DNA of 64,000 bases, taken from NCBI RefSeq assembly GCF_003490595.1, contig NZ_QQGY01000004.1, positions 1 through 64,000 of the forward strand, written 5' to 3'. Shown one piece after another: positions 9,521 through 18,777 of the stretch (position 1 is its first letter; every line of letters starts with the position of its first letter). The DNA is from Haemophilus haemolyticus_L. GTDB taxonomy: Bacteria; Pseudomonadota; Gammaproteobacteria; Enterobacterales; Pasteurellaceae. The notes below the pieces were generated by a model. It saw only the letters and a list, made by a program, of their open reading frames with translations, did no database searches and was not told where the DNA came from. Made by a program: the position numbers and the translations under genes.

Positions 9521-9538
9521 AATATTGGCTTTAAATTA

Positions 9539-10324
9539 TTATTTAATTTCTTTTGATACGTCTATTTCAAACCATTTTTTAGAAAGTTTAGTTAATGTAC
9601 CATCATCTTTCATGGATTGTAATGTTTTAGAAACTAATTGAGATAACATTTTTCCTCTTTCAGATTTTGAAAAAGGATATGCATTCACTTCTACTACATT
9701 AGTATCACCTAAGATTTTTAAGTTAGAGACATTTTTTACAGTTAAAATTGCAGATGTTTTTGCTCTAGGCCAGAGATCACAACGTCCTAAAGCAACATCT
9801 TGCACGCTCATACCATCATAATACATAGGTTTGAGTTCTATGCCATATTGTTTATTTACAGCTTCAACAATGCGTTCATCACTACTGTTAGTTTCTGAAC
9901 TAATTGTCATACCTGATTTTAAATCATTTAATGAATGTAATTTTTCATTATCTTTTGCTGAAATAAGTACATAAAGATTATAGGCATAGGGAATAGAAAA
10001 ATTATATCTAGCTTTACGTTCATCAGTTATTGATACTTGTTCGGCAACGGTATCAATACGATCTTGATCTAACATAGGCCATAATCCGTCCCAATCACTG
10101 GTTTTGTATTCAATTTTATAACCAGTACGTTTACCAATTTCTTGCCATACATCATGATCATAGCCTTCTAATTTACCCTGTTCATTTAAACTCATCCAAC
10201 CTGGAGTTGTTGATTCGCTAGCAACGATGATTGTTTTATTGCTAGGATGGGCAAAAAGGTTAACACTGATTAAACTTAATACTGCACCCAATGCCAAGGC
10301 GCACTGTTTCACTTTTTTACTCAT
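9539..10324 (-). CDS. Periplasmic amino-acid-binding protein of an ABC transporter, 261 aa
   Basis: Type II solute-binding protein (SBP_bac_3 fold). The signal peptide is residues 1 to about 26 (MSKKVKQCALALGAVLSLIS and on to FAHP), with a probable signal peptidase I site after Ala-25 (LFA-HP). There is no lipobox. Family landmarks include LEGYDHDVWQEIGKRTG, DTVAEQVSITDERKARYNFSIPY and the C-terminal DGTLTKLSKKWF. It is the promoter-proximal gene of the ABC-aminotransferase operon, with AGGATA before its ATG. It most resembles cystine/polar amino acid binders (FliY/TcyA type), but the ligand is not assignable by eye. Confidence 0.88.
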   Translation of the reverse strand: MSKKVKQCALALGAVLSLISVNLFAHPSNKTIIVASESTTPGWMSLNEQGKLEGYDHDVWQEIGKRTGYKIEYKTSDWDGLWPMLDQDRIDTVAEQVSITDERKARYNFSIPYAYNLYVLISAKDNEKLHSLNDLKSGMTISSETNSSDERIVEAVNKQYGIELKPMYYDGMSVQDVALGRCDLWPRAKTSAILTVKNVSNLKILGDTNVVEVNAYPFSKSERGKMLSQLVSKTLQSMKDDGTLTKLSKKWFEIDVSKEIK

Positions 10325-10493
10325 ATTAATATCCTATATTTGAGTGGTAATTCATTTTTTGCACGACTGTGCTTTTTTATTGTCTCATAAAAAAATTATG
10401 ATGTATAAAAATTAAATAAAAACCTGTTTTATATCAAAAAATCCACAGAATTTATAAGCCTATGTTCTTTATTTAGGCGTATTATATTACTCG

Positions 10494-10510
10494 GAATGAG
10501 TAATTCATTC
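10494..10510. promoter_or_regulatory. Perfect palindrome in the fdhF promoter region
   Basis: GAATGA (10494-10499), a 5-bp spacer GTAAT, then TCATTC (10505-10510). It lies 27 bp before the fdhF start and immediately after a possible -10 (TATATT, about 10483-10488). The position suggests an operator or the base of a leader hairpin. I do not recognise the motif as a known FNR, NarP or FhlA site. Confidence 0.35.
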
Positions 10511-10536
10511 TGGTTATCTAAAATAAGGACATTACT

Positions 10537-12696
10537 ATGACAATTAAAAAAGTGATTACTGTCTGTCCGTATTGCGCTTCAGGTTGTAAGATCAATCTAT
10601 TGGTTGAGAACAACAAAATTGTGGGTGCTGAAGGTGCAAACGGTAAAACAAACGAACGGGAGCTTTGCCTGAAAGGATATTATGGCTGGGATTTCGTGCA
10701 TGACACAAAAATCCTCACTCCTCGCCTAACTCAACCGATGATTCGCTACAAACGTGGCGAGCCGTTCACGCCAGTGAGCTGGGAAGAAGCAATTTCCTAT
10801 TCAGCAAAACGTTTACAAGAAATTAGAGAAAAATATGGCAACGAGTCAATTATGGTAACGGGTTCTTCTCGTGGACCAGGTAACGAAGTGAATTTCGTTA
10901 TGCAAAAATTTGCTCGTGCGGTATTAGGCAATAACAACATTGACTGTTGTGCACGTGTCTGACATGGCCCATCTGTAGCAGGTCTGCTCAAATCAGTGGG
11001 TAATGGCGCGATGTCCAACTCAATCGTTGAGATTGAAGACACTAAATGCGTGTTTATCTTTGGCTATAATGCCTCAACATCTCACCCTATTGTAGCGCGT
11101 CGTATTAACCACGCTAAAGCAAAAGGGGCGAAGGTTATTGTTTGTGACCCTCGTAAAATTGAAACCGCTCGTATTGCTGACATTTATGCGCCACTTGCTA
11201 ACGGCAGTAACGTCGCATTTTTGAATGCAATGATGAACGTGATTCTTGAAGAAGGATTACAAGATCAAAAATTCATTGATGAACATACCGAAAATTTCGA
11301 TGCGTTCTATGAAACTGTAAAAGCTTATACACCTGAATCAACTCAACATATCACTGGCATTGAGCCTGAAATGTTGAGAGAAATTGCCCGCACTTATGCG
11401 AAAGCAGAAACTGCGACAATTCTCTGGGGTATGGGGGTATGTCAGTTCCGTCAAGGTGTGGAAACTGTACGTGCGTTGGCAAGTTTAGCAATGCTTACCG
11501 GTAACTTAGGTAAACCAAATGTTGGTGTAAACCCTGTGCGTGGTCAAAACAACGTACAAGGCGCATGTGACATGGGGGCTTTATATAATACTTTACCTGG
11601 TTATCAAAGCTATGCGGATCCAGAAATCAACGCTAAATTTGCGAAAGCATGGGGCGTGCCATCTATTCCAACCAAACCAGGTGTACCATTGAGTGAAGTG
11701 CCACATGCTGTGGCAGAAGGTAAACTCAAAGCATTCTATATTATGGGTGAAGATACTTTACAAACTGAACCTGATTTGAATGCAATGAAGCAAACCTTTA
11801 AAGATCTTGAGTTTATTATTGTTCAAGATATCTTTATGACTCAAACTGCAGCGGAAGCGGATGTGATTTTACCAGCAACATCTTGTGCAGAACACGAAGG
11901 TGTTTATAGTGCGGCTGACCGTGGTTTCCAACGTTTCTATAAAGCAGTGGATCCTGTTGGTGATGTGAAAGACGACTGGGAAATCATTAGTCTTATGGCA
12001 CAAGCTTTGGGTTATCCAATGCATTACAACAACACCAAAGAAATTTGGGATGAGTTGCGTGAGCTTTGCCCAATTTATAAAGGTGCAACTTACGAAAAAA
12101 TGGAAGGCTTGGGTTATATTCAATGGCCATGTACAGATGAAGGCCCTGAAGATCAAGGCACTACATACTTGTATGAAGGTCAAATCTTCGACCGTCCAAA
12201 TGGTAAAGCTGAATTCTTTGCTTGCGATTGGGAACCACCAATGGAAGAAGTTTCTGAAGAATATCCATTAGTGCTTTCTACCGTGCGTGAAGTTGGTCAC
12301 TATTCTTGCCGTTCAATGACGGGTAACTGTCGTGCACTTGCTGCGTTGGCAGACGAACCAGGATTTGTTCAAATGAATGACCAAGATGCAAAAGCTTTAG
12401 GCATAAAGAATAATGAGCTTGTTTGGATTTCTTCATCTCGTGGTAAAGTTATATCTCGTGCTGATGTAAGTTCTCGTACTAACAAAGGTGCGTGTTATAT
12501 GACTTACCAATGGTGGATCGGAAAATGTAACGAACTCACTGCTGAACATTTAAATCCGGGATCTCGTACTCCGGAATATAAATACAGCGCGGTGCGTATC
12601 GAAAAAATTGAAGATCAACGTTGGGCTGAGCACTATGTTGTAACTGAATATACTAAGCTCAAATCTCGTTTAAAAGAAACCGCACTTGTGGCTTAA
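10537..12696 (+). CDS. fdhF: Formate dehydrogenase H, selenocysteine-containing, 719 aa with in-frame TGA at 10960
   Basis: Molybdopterin enzyme oxidising formate to CO2. In enterobacteria it is the formate dehydrogenase of the formate hydrogenlyase complex. The N-terminus has the 4Fe-4S motif CPYCASGC with a later CLKGYYGWD. At 10960-10962 the frame meets TGA in the context CCARV-TGA-HGPSVAGLLKS. That is the selenocysteine site of E. coli FdhF (Sec140 there, residue 142 here). Similarity continues unbroken through GNLGKP, GVNPVRGQNNVQGACDMGA, REVGHYSCRSMTGN and MTYQWWIG. I therefore merge the two reading frames into one gene. A SECIS hairpin is visible just after the TGA. It needs SelABCD and a molybdenum cofactor. 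An own terminator follows. Confidence 0.95.
10960..10999 (+). promoter_or_regulatory. SECIS element directing Sec insertion in fdhF
   Basis: After the TGA at 10960 the apical hairpin is AGCA (10977-10980), loop GGTC (10981-10984), TGCT (10985-10988). A lower stem segment CTG (10973-10975) faces CAG (10994-10996). The core GCAGGTCTGC sits at the same distance from the TGA as in E. coli fdhF, where SelB binds this loop. It is part of the coding sequence. Confidence 0.9.
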
Positions 12697-12716
12697 TTAT
12701 AATATTTATCATGATT

Positions 12717-12744
12717 AGGACAGGCTTTATGCCTGTCCTTTTTT
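12717..12744 (+). terminator. Rho-independent terminator of fdhF
   Basis: AGGACAGGC (12717-12725), loop TTTAT, GCCTGTCCT (12731-12739), then a T-run. It lies 20 bp after the fdhF stop. Confidence 0.92.
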
Positions 12745-12800
12745 ATGCTTAATGAAATATGATATGGGTAAGAATATTGGAAATGCTAAAAAAGAGTGGT

Positions 12801-13142
12801 TTATTCAAAGGCAATTTCTTTAATACGTAATTCATCACCACTTTGTCGTTGCAAGTGTATGCTGCCACAATTTGGACAAGAATCATGATGCGCTTGTATC
12901 TCAACCAATTTTTGACACTGCCAACACCAGGCTTGCGCTGCTATAGGAATGAGATGTAGTTTACAGCCTTCAGCAGCCGTGCCTTGAAAAGTTATGTCAA
13001 AACAAAATTCTAATGCGTCTGGTTCTACACAAGAGAGTGCGCCAATTTCCAACCAAAGATCCGTGACTTTTTTTATATCGTGACTTTTACATTGTTGTTC
13101 TACTATTTCCAGCATATTTTGACAAAGAGATAATTCGTGCAT
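12801..13142 (-). CDS. hypA: Hydrogenase nickel incorporation protein HypA, 113 aa
   Basis: Nickel chaperone that delivers Ni to the large subunit of [NiFe] hydrogenases together with HypB. The N-terminal Met-His-Glu, whose His binds nickel, is present. Two CxxC pairs form the zinc site (CWQC near residue 73 and CPNC near residue 91). The length is typical. No hydrogenase or other hyp gene lies in this window. The gene converges with fdhF, which fits a formate hydrogenlyase or another hydrogenase encoded elsewhere in the genome. Confidence 0.92.
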   Translation of the reverse strand: MHELSLCQNMLEIVEQQCKSHDIKKVTDLWLEIGALSCVEPDALEFCFDITFQGTAAEGCKLHLIPIAAQAWCWQCQKLVEIQAHHDSCPNCGSIHLQRQSGDELRIKEIAFE

Positions 13143-13173
13143 AATTTTTCCTTTTGTTTTTCTTCCTTAAAAT

Positions 13174-13206
13174 AAATGCCTTTATCAATTCAAGATAAAG
13201 GCATTT
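13174..13206. terminator. Hairpin between gltS and hypA
   Basis: AAATGCCTTTATC (13174-13186) pairs with GATAAAGGCATTT (13194-13206), a 13-bp stem with a 7-base loop. It lies downstream of gltS on the minus strand and would insulate hypA from gltS transcription. Confidence 0.8.
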
Positions 13207-13236
13207 CTCTAAAATATTATCAATTTCAACCGCACT

Positions 13237-14451
13237 TTACGCGAGCATATTTACAACTGCAAATGAGACTTTTAATAGCGCAGCGTTGATTAAGTCGATA
13301 AAGAATGCACCGACCATTGGAACGATTAAAAATGCTTTGTGTGATGGCCCAAAACGGCTGGTGACCGCTTGCATATTTGCGACTGCAGTCGGAGTTGCCC
13401 CCAAACCGAAACCACAGTGACCTGCGCTTAATACGACAGCATCATAATCTTTACCCATTGCACGATAAGTGATGAAGATTGCAAAGGCAGCCATAAATGC
13501 AACTTGAATAGCAAGAACGACTAATACATCGACAGCTAAACCTGCAAGTTCCCAAAGTTTTAACGACATTAAAGCGATCGCTAAGAAGATTGATAAACCC
13601 ACGCTACCTAATACATCAATAGCGGATTCAGCCACTTGGAAACGAAAGATATTGGTTAAAATATTGCGGATAATTACACCAGTAAATAAACACCATACGA
13701 AAGTTGGTAATTGAAGTGCTGTACCTTTTGTTTGTGCATCTAAATATTGTCCGATAAGCAAACAGATAGACATCATTGCAATAGTTTCAATTAAAGAACG
13801 TGAAGTAATTTTACGTTTGTAAGTTGGATGTTCAAAGGCTTCTTGAACATCATCAACTTCATCATTTTCAGGGTTTTCGCCTTGTTTTTGACGATTTAAT
13901 AAGAAACGTGCAACAGGACCACCAATGATACCACCAAAGACTAAACCAAAGGTTGCACAAGCCATCGCTATTTCAGTTGCACCTTGTAGATTAAATTGAT
14001 GAACGAATGTATCAGCCCAAGCTGCACCCGTACCATGACCGCCAGTTAATGTGACAGAACCCGCTAATAAACCGTATGCTGGGTGGATACCTAATGCTAA
14101 TGAACCCGCGATACCAATAATATTTTGACAAATAATCAGTAAACCAGCGACAAATAAAAATACGATAAGTGGTTTTCCGCCTTTAATTAAACGGGAAAAG
14201 TTTGCGCTTAAACCAATGGAAGTGAAGAACACTAACATCATGGTAGTTTGCAAATTTTTATCAAAGTTAAAGGATGTTCCATCGACTTTATGCCAAATTA
14301 AAAGACCAATGGCAACAATAAAACCACCAACAACTGGCTCAGGAATGTTGAAGGTTTTTAAGATGCTGATTCGTTTAACGAGAAAATAACCCAAGAGCAA
14401 GACTAAGCTTGCTAGTGCAAGGGTTTCATACGTGCTAAATGTATGACTCAT
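13237..14451 (-). CDS. gltS: Sodium/glutamate symporter GltS, 404 aa
   Basis: Inner-membrane Na+-coupled glutamate carrier. It has about ten hydrophobic segments in two inverted halves, each with a glycine-rich re-entrant loop. These are visible as GSVTLTGGHGTGAAWAD in the first half and LSAGHCGFGLGATPTAVANM in the second, both hallmarks of the GltS family. The length is normal. It begins 29 bp after the parC stop on the same strand and may be co-transcribed with parE-parC. Confidence 0.95.
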   Translation of the reverse strand: MSHTFSTYETLALASLVLLLGYFLVKRISILKTFNIPEPVVGGFIVAIGLLIWHKVDGTSFNFDKNLQTTMMLVFFTSIGLSANFSRLIKGGKPLIVFLFVAGLLIICQNIIGIAGSLALGIHPAYGLLAGSVTLTGGHGTGAAWADTFVHQFNLQGATEIAMACATFGLVFGGIIGGPVARFLLNRQKQGENPENDEVDDVQEAFEHPTYKRKITSRSLIETIAMMSICLLIGQYLDAQTKGTALQLPTFVWCLFTGVIIRNILTNIFRFQVAESAIDVLGSVGLSIFLAIALMSLKLWELAGLAVDVLVVLAIQVAFMAAFAIFITYRAMGKDYDAVVLSAGHCGFGLGATPTAVANMQAVTSRFGPSHKAFLIVPMVGAFFIDLINAALLKVSFAVVNMLA

Positions 14452-14480
14452 AAATTGGATCTCCCTATGTTGTGTTTAAA

Positions 14481-16736
14481 TTATGTGTTGTGTTGCGGTT
14501 CGATTACCAGTATTTCAACATTGGTATGTAATCCGCGTGGTAATGTCGAACCTTTTCTGCCTCGTTCTGCTCGGAACTTCTGCAGATCTTCCGGTTTTAA
14601 TGTGAGTTTTCGTTTGCCAGAATGAAATTCAAGACTTGCTTGACCTGAAATGAGCAATAATTTTATCAATAATTCGCTACGATCTTTTGCATTCGCAGCG
14701 GGAATAGTGACAATTTTATTGCCTTTACCTTTTGATAATACCGGTAAATCTTTTGCCGGAAAAATCAACATTCTGCCTGCTGATGTTAGCGCAATGAGAA
14801 GTGCGGTTGCATTCGGCAGAATTTTAGGTTCTAACACTTTGGCATTTTCTGGCAAAGAAATCAAGGCTTTTCCTGCTTTATTGCGAGCAATTAAATCTTC
14901 AAATTTACAAATAAAACCATAACCTGCATCAGAAGCCATCAATAATTCTTGCTGTTCACTCGCCATTACGACATATTCAATGATCGCTCCAGCTGGTAAA
15001 TTTAGCTTACCCGTGAGTGGTTCACCTTGCGAACGTGCGGAAGGTAATGAAAGCGGGTCGAGTGCATAACTCCGCCCTGTACTATCAATGAATACAACGG
15101 CTTGATTACTCTTGCCACAAGCGTGAGCTCGATAATTATCACCCGCTTTGTAGCTTAATGATTTAGGATCGATATCGTGTCCTTTGGCGCAACGTACCCA
15201 GCCCATTTCGGATAAGATGACAGTGACAGGCTCTGCTGGCGTCATGTCACTTTCAGAGATCATTTTGGCTTCTTCACGTTCGACCAGTTGAGACATCCGT
15301 GGACTGGCATATTTTTTCGCATCTTCTTGAATTTCTTTTTTGATAAGCGTATTCAAACGGCGTTCTGATCCTAAAATTGCTTCTAAATTTAACCGCTCTT
15401 TTTCAAGTTCATCTTGTTCAGCTTTGAGTTGGTTTTCTTCTAATTTCGCTAAATGACGTAAGCGTAAATTTAAAATTGCATCGGCTTGTTCATCGCTTAA
15501 ATTAAAGCGTGCCATAAGCTCTGCTTTTGGATCATCTTCGTGGCGTATAATTTCGATAACCTCATCAATATTTAAAAAGGCTATCATCAAGCCTTCTAAA
15601 ATATGCAAGCGAGAGAGTACTTTATCTAAGCGATATTGAAGGCGACGAGTCACGGTTGTTCGGCGGAAAGTAAGCCATTCATTTAAGATTTCTAATAAGC
15701 CTTTTACCGCAGGTTTATGATCAAGCCCGATCATATTCATATTTACACGGTAGCTTTTTTCAAGATCTGTGGTAGCAAATAAATGTGCCATTAACGCATC
15801 AGTATCGACGCGATTTGAGCGAGGAACTAGCACAATGCGAATTGGATTTTCGTGATCGGCTTCATCACGAATATCTTCTAGCATTGGCAGTTTTTTTGCC
15901 GTCATTTGTTCGGCTATTTGTGCAATAACTTTGGATGGCGAAGATTGATGCGGAAGTGCCGAGATAATAATCTCGCCGTCTTCTTTTTTCCAAGTTGCAC
16001 GCATTTTTATTGAGCCACGACCTTGCTCATAAATTTTACGAATTTCTGATTTTGGCGAAATAATTTCCGCTTCTGTTGGAAAATCTGGGCCTTGAACAAT
16101 TTCAAGTACATCATCTAATCCCGCATTGGGATTATCTAGCAACATTACTGCCGCATCAGCAATTTCGTTAATATTGTGTGGTGGAATATCTGTCGCCATA
16201 CCCACAGCAATACCTGTTGTGCCGTTCAATAAAATATGAGGCAAACGAGCAGGTAAATACTGTGGTTCGGCCAAGGTTCCATCAAAGTTTGGTTGATAAT
16301 CAACTGTTCCTTGTCCGAGTTCACTCAACAAGATTTCAGAGATTTTAGAAAGGCGCGATTCTGTATAACGCATGGCAGCGAAGGATTTGGGATCATCTGG
16401 CGCCCCCCAGTTACCTTGACCATCTACAAGCGGATAACGATAAGAGAAGGGTTGTGCCATTAACACCATTGCTTCATAACAAGCGCTGTCACCATGTGGG
16501 TGGAATTTACCGAGTACATCACCGACGGTACGGGCAGATTTTTTGTATTTTGCCGTAGCATTCAAGCCAAGTTCAGACATCGCATATACAATACGGCGTT
16601 GAACGGGTTTTAAACCGTCACCGATAAAAGGCAACGCACGATCCATGATGACATACATGGAATAGTTGAGATAAGCCCTTTCGGTGAAGGTACGTAGAGG
16701 CATTTGCTCAATGCCTTCATAATTGATATTTGTCAT
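14481..16736 (-). CDS. parC: DNA topoisomerase IV subunit A, 751 aa
   Basis: Breaks and rejoins DNA for decatenation of daughter chromosomes. The catalytic Tyr124 lies in AAMRYTESRLS. The quinolone-resistance region reads KFHPHGDSACYEAM. Ser84 and Glu88, the positions usually altered in resistant H. influenzae, are both unchanged, so ParC gives no sign of fluoroquinolone resistance. The C-terminal beta-pinwheel follows from about residue 500. It lies 67 bp downstream of parE on the same strand. Confidence 0.97.
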   Translation of the reverse strand: MTNINYEGIEQMPLRTFTERAYLNYSMYVIMDRALPFIGDGLKPVQRRIVYAMSELGLNATAKYKKSARTVGDVLGKFHPHGDSACYEAMVLMAQPFSYRYPLVDGQGNWGAPDDPKSFAAMRYTESRLSKISEILLSELGQGTVDYQPNFDGTLAEPQYLPARLPHILLNGTTGIAVGMATDIPPHNINEIADAAVMLLDNPNAGLDDVLEIVQGPDFPTEAEIISPKSEIRKIYEQGRGSIKMRATWKKEDGEIIISALPHQSSPSKVIAQIAEQMTAKKLPMLEDIRDEADHENPIRIVLVPRSNRVDTDALMAHLFATTDLEKSYRVNMNMIGLDHKPAVKGLLEILNEWLTFRRTTVTRRLQYRLDKVLSRLHILEGLMIAFLNIDEVIEIIRHEDDPKAELMARFNLSDEQADAILNLRLRHLAKLEENQLKAEQDELEKERLNLEAILGSERRLNTLIKKEIQEDAKKYASPRMSQLVEREEAKMISESDMTPAEPVTVILSEMGWVRCAKGHDIDPKSLSYKAGDNYRAHACGKSNQAVVFIDSTGRSYALDPLSLPSARSQGEPLTGKLNLPAGAIIEYVVMASEQQELLMASDAGYGFICKFEDLIARNKAGKALISLPENAKVLEPKILPNATALLIALTSAGRMLIFPAKDLPVLSKGKGNKIVTIPAANAKDRSELLIKLLLISGQASLEFHSGKRKLTLKPEDLQKFRAERGRKGSTLPRGLHTNVEILVIEPQHNT

Positions 16737-16803
16737 TTTGGTTTCTGTTAATTGAATAGATTCTTAATTTATTAAAATTCGGATTTACTGAGATTAATTT
16801 AGT

Positions 16804-18702
16804 CTAAACAGATAAATCAACCTGATCGCCTTTCGCTTGTAACCAATTTTTACGGTCTTCGGAACGTTTTTTCGCTAATAACATATCCATGAGTTCTAAT
16901 GTATCCGCGCCTTGGTTTTCCTCTAAATCATAAGTTAATTGAACAAGGCGACGAGTATTAGGATCCATTGTTGTTTCACGTAATTGCGATGGATTCATTT
17001 CACCTAAACCTTTAAAACGTTGAACATTCGGTTTGCCTTTTTTATTTTTCAATCGATCTAAAATCGCCTCTTTTTCATTTTCATCTAATGCGTAGAAGAC
17101 TTCTTTATTTAAGTCAATGCGATAAAGTGGTGGCATTGCGACGTAAACGTGACCATCTTGTACCAATTTCGGAAAATGACGTAAGAACAGGGCACAGAGT
17201 AGGGTGGCAATATGCAGACCATCGGAGTCAGCATCCGCGAGAATACAGACTTTACCATAGCGAAGTTGTGATAAATCATTGCTGTCAGGATCGATCCCTA
17301 GAGCCACGGCGATATCGTGAATTTCTGTTGAACCTAATACTTGATCAGGGGAAACTTCCCATGTGTTTAAGATTTTCCCACGTAACGGCAAAATCGCTTG
17401 ATATTCGCGATCACGGGCTTGTTTTGCTGAACCGCCCGCAGAGTCGCCCTCCACTAAAAATAATTCCGTTTTTTCTAAATCCTGTGAGCCACAATCTGCT
17501 AATTTCCCTGGTAATGCAGGGCCACTAACAAGTTTTTTTCGTACGACTTTTTTTGCTGCGCGTAATCGGCGTTGTGCAGAACTAATGGCAATTTCTGCTA
17601 ATTTTTCAGCGTCTTGTACGTTTTGGTTGAGCCATAGACTGAACGCATCTTTTAAAACACCGCTGACAAACACTGCACTTTGGCGTGATGATAAGCGTTC
17701 CTTAGTTTGCCCCGCGAATTGCGCATCCTGCATTTTAAGGGAAAGAATGTAAGAACAACGATCCCAAATATCATCAGCGGTAAGTTTTACCCCGCGTGGT
17801 AATAGATTTCTAAATTCGCAAAATTCACGAATGGCATCTAATAATCCTTGACGTAGTCCATTAACATGTGTTCCGCCTTGAATTGTTGGAATTAAGTTTA
17901 CGTAGCTTTCGCCAATCAGTTCACCACCTTCTGGCAACCAAAGTAATGCCCAGCTAACCGCTTCATTTGTTCCTTTAAATTCACCAACGAATGGTTTTTC
18001 CGGAAGGGTTTCAAAGCCATTTACTGCTTCGATAAGGTAATCGGAAAGACCATCTTCATATAACCAAATGTCTTGAGTATTGTTTACTTTATCAATGAAT
18101 TTGATTTCAAGCCCTGAGCAGAGTACTGCTTTCGCTCTTAATAAATGGCGTAGGCGGCTAACGGAAAATTTTGCGCTGTCAAAATATTTTGGATTCGGTT
18201 TGAAGTGAACAGTTGTTCCTGTTGTGCGTCGGCCACAAGTCCCAATAACTTCCAATTCTTCTACTTTATTGCCGTTTTCAAAGGCAATTTTATACACTTC
18301 ACCATTACGTTTGACTTGAATATCCACGCGTTCAGAAAGGGCGTTCACCACAGAAATCCCCACACCGTGTAAACCACCCGCAAATTCATAATTTTTATTG
18401 GAGAATTTACCTCCTGCATGTAGTTTAGTCAGAATCACTTCTACGCCAGAAACCCCCTCGGTTGGGTGAATATCCACAGGCATACCGCGACCATTATCTG
18501 TAACTTCAATGGATTGATCTGGGTGTAAAATTACTTCAATTTTTGTGGCAAAACCCGCGAGGGCTTCATCCACGCTGTTATCAATAACTTCTTGTGCGAG
18601 GTGATTCGGACGAGTGGTGTCTGTATACATACCGGGGCGAATTTGCACCGGCTCGAGATCTTTAAGAACGGTAATTTCTTGAGCTGAATAATTGGTTGTC
18701 AT
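16804..18702 (-). CDS. parE: DNA topoisomerase IV subunit B, 632 aa
   Basis: ATPase subunit of topoisomerase IV. The GHKL ATP-binding motifs are DNSVDEAL, DNGRGMPVDIHP and GGLHGVGISVVNALS. The TOPRIM domain shows EGDSAGGSAKQARDRE, PLRGKILN and the metal-binding DADSDGLH. The length is that of ParE without the GyrB insertion, which separates it from gyrB. It precedes parC in the same direction. Confidence 0.97.
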   Translation of the reverse strand: MTTNYSAQEITVLKDLEPVQIRPGMYTDTTRPNHLAQEVIDNSVDEALAGFATKIEVILHPDQSIEVTDNGRGMPVDIHPTEGVSGVEVILTKLHAGGKFSNKNYEFAGGLHGVGISVVNALSERVDIQVKRNGEVYKIAFENGNKVEELEVIGTCGRRTTGTTVHFKPNPKYFDSAKFSVSRLRHLLRAKAVLCSGLEIKFIDKVNNTQDIWLYEDGLSDYLIEAVNGFETLPEKPFVGEFKGTNEAVSWALLWLPEGGELIGESYVNLIPTIQGGTHVNGLRQGLLDAIREFCEFRNLLPRGVKLTADDIWDRCSYILSLKMQDAQFAGQTKERLSSRQSAVFVSGVLKDAFSLWLNQNVQDAEKLAEIAISSAQRRLRAAKKVVRKKLVSGPALPGKLADCGSQDLEKTELFLVEGDSAGGSAKQARDREYQAILPLRGKILNTWEVSPDQVLGSTEIHDIAVALGIDPDSNDLSQLRYGKVCILADADSDGLHIATLLCALFLRHFPKLVQDGHVYVAMPPLYRIDLNKEVFYALDENEKEAILDRLKNKKGKPNVQRFKGLGEMNPSQLRETTMDPNTRRLVQLTYDLEENQGADTLELMDMLLAKKRSEDRKNWLQAKGDQVDLSV

Positions 18703-18746
18703 GGTTAGATGAGTCGTTAATTTTTTAAATTTGAGAAAATTCTATC

Positions 18747-18777
18747 AAAAAGTGCGGTGATATTCGACCGCACTTTT
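18747..18777. terminator. Inverted uptake-signal pair acting as terminator after lpxL
   Basis: AAAAGTGCGGT (18747-18757) faces ACCGCACTTTT (18767-18777) across 9 bases. It overlaps the lpxL stop codon. Paired, oppositely oriented uptake sequences are a known terminator form in H. influenzae. Confidence 0.8.

Noticed and set aside
10410..10536. FNR box upstream of fdhF
   Set aside because: Only a half-site-like TTTGATATAA (minus strand) is visible. The second half ATCAA at correct spacing is missing.
10537..11042. fdhF as a pseudogene broken by a TGA stop
   Set aside because: The TGA coincides with the selenocysteine position of the family, the SECIS hairpin is present at the right spacing, and both parts stay in the same frame with full similarity.
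16480..16500. Quinolone-resistance change in ParC
   Set aside because: Ser84 and Glu88 are both wild type, so the usual ParC substitutions are absent. GyrA is not in the window.
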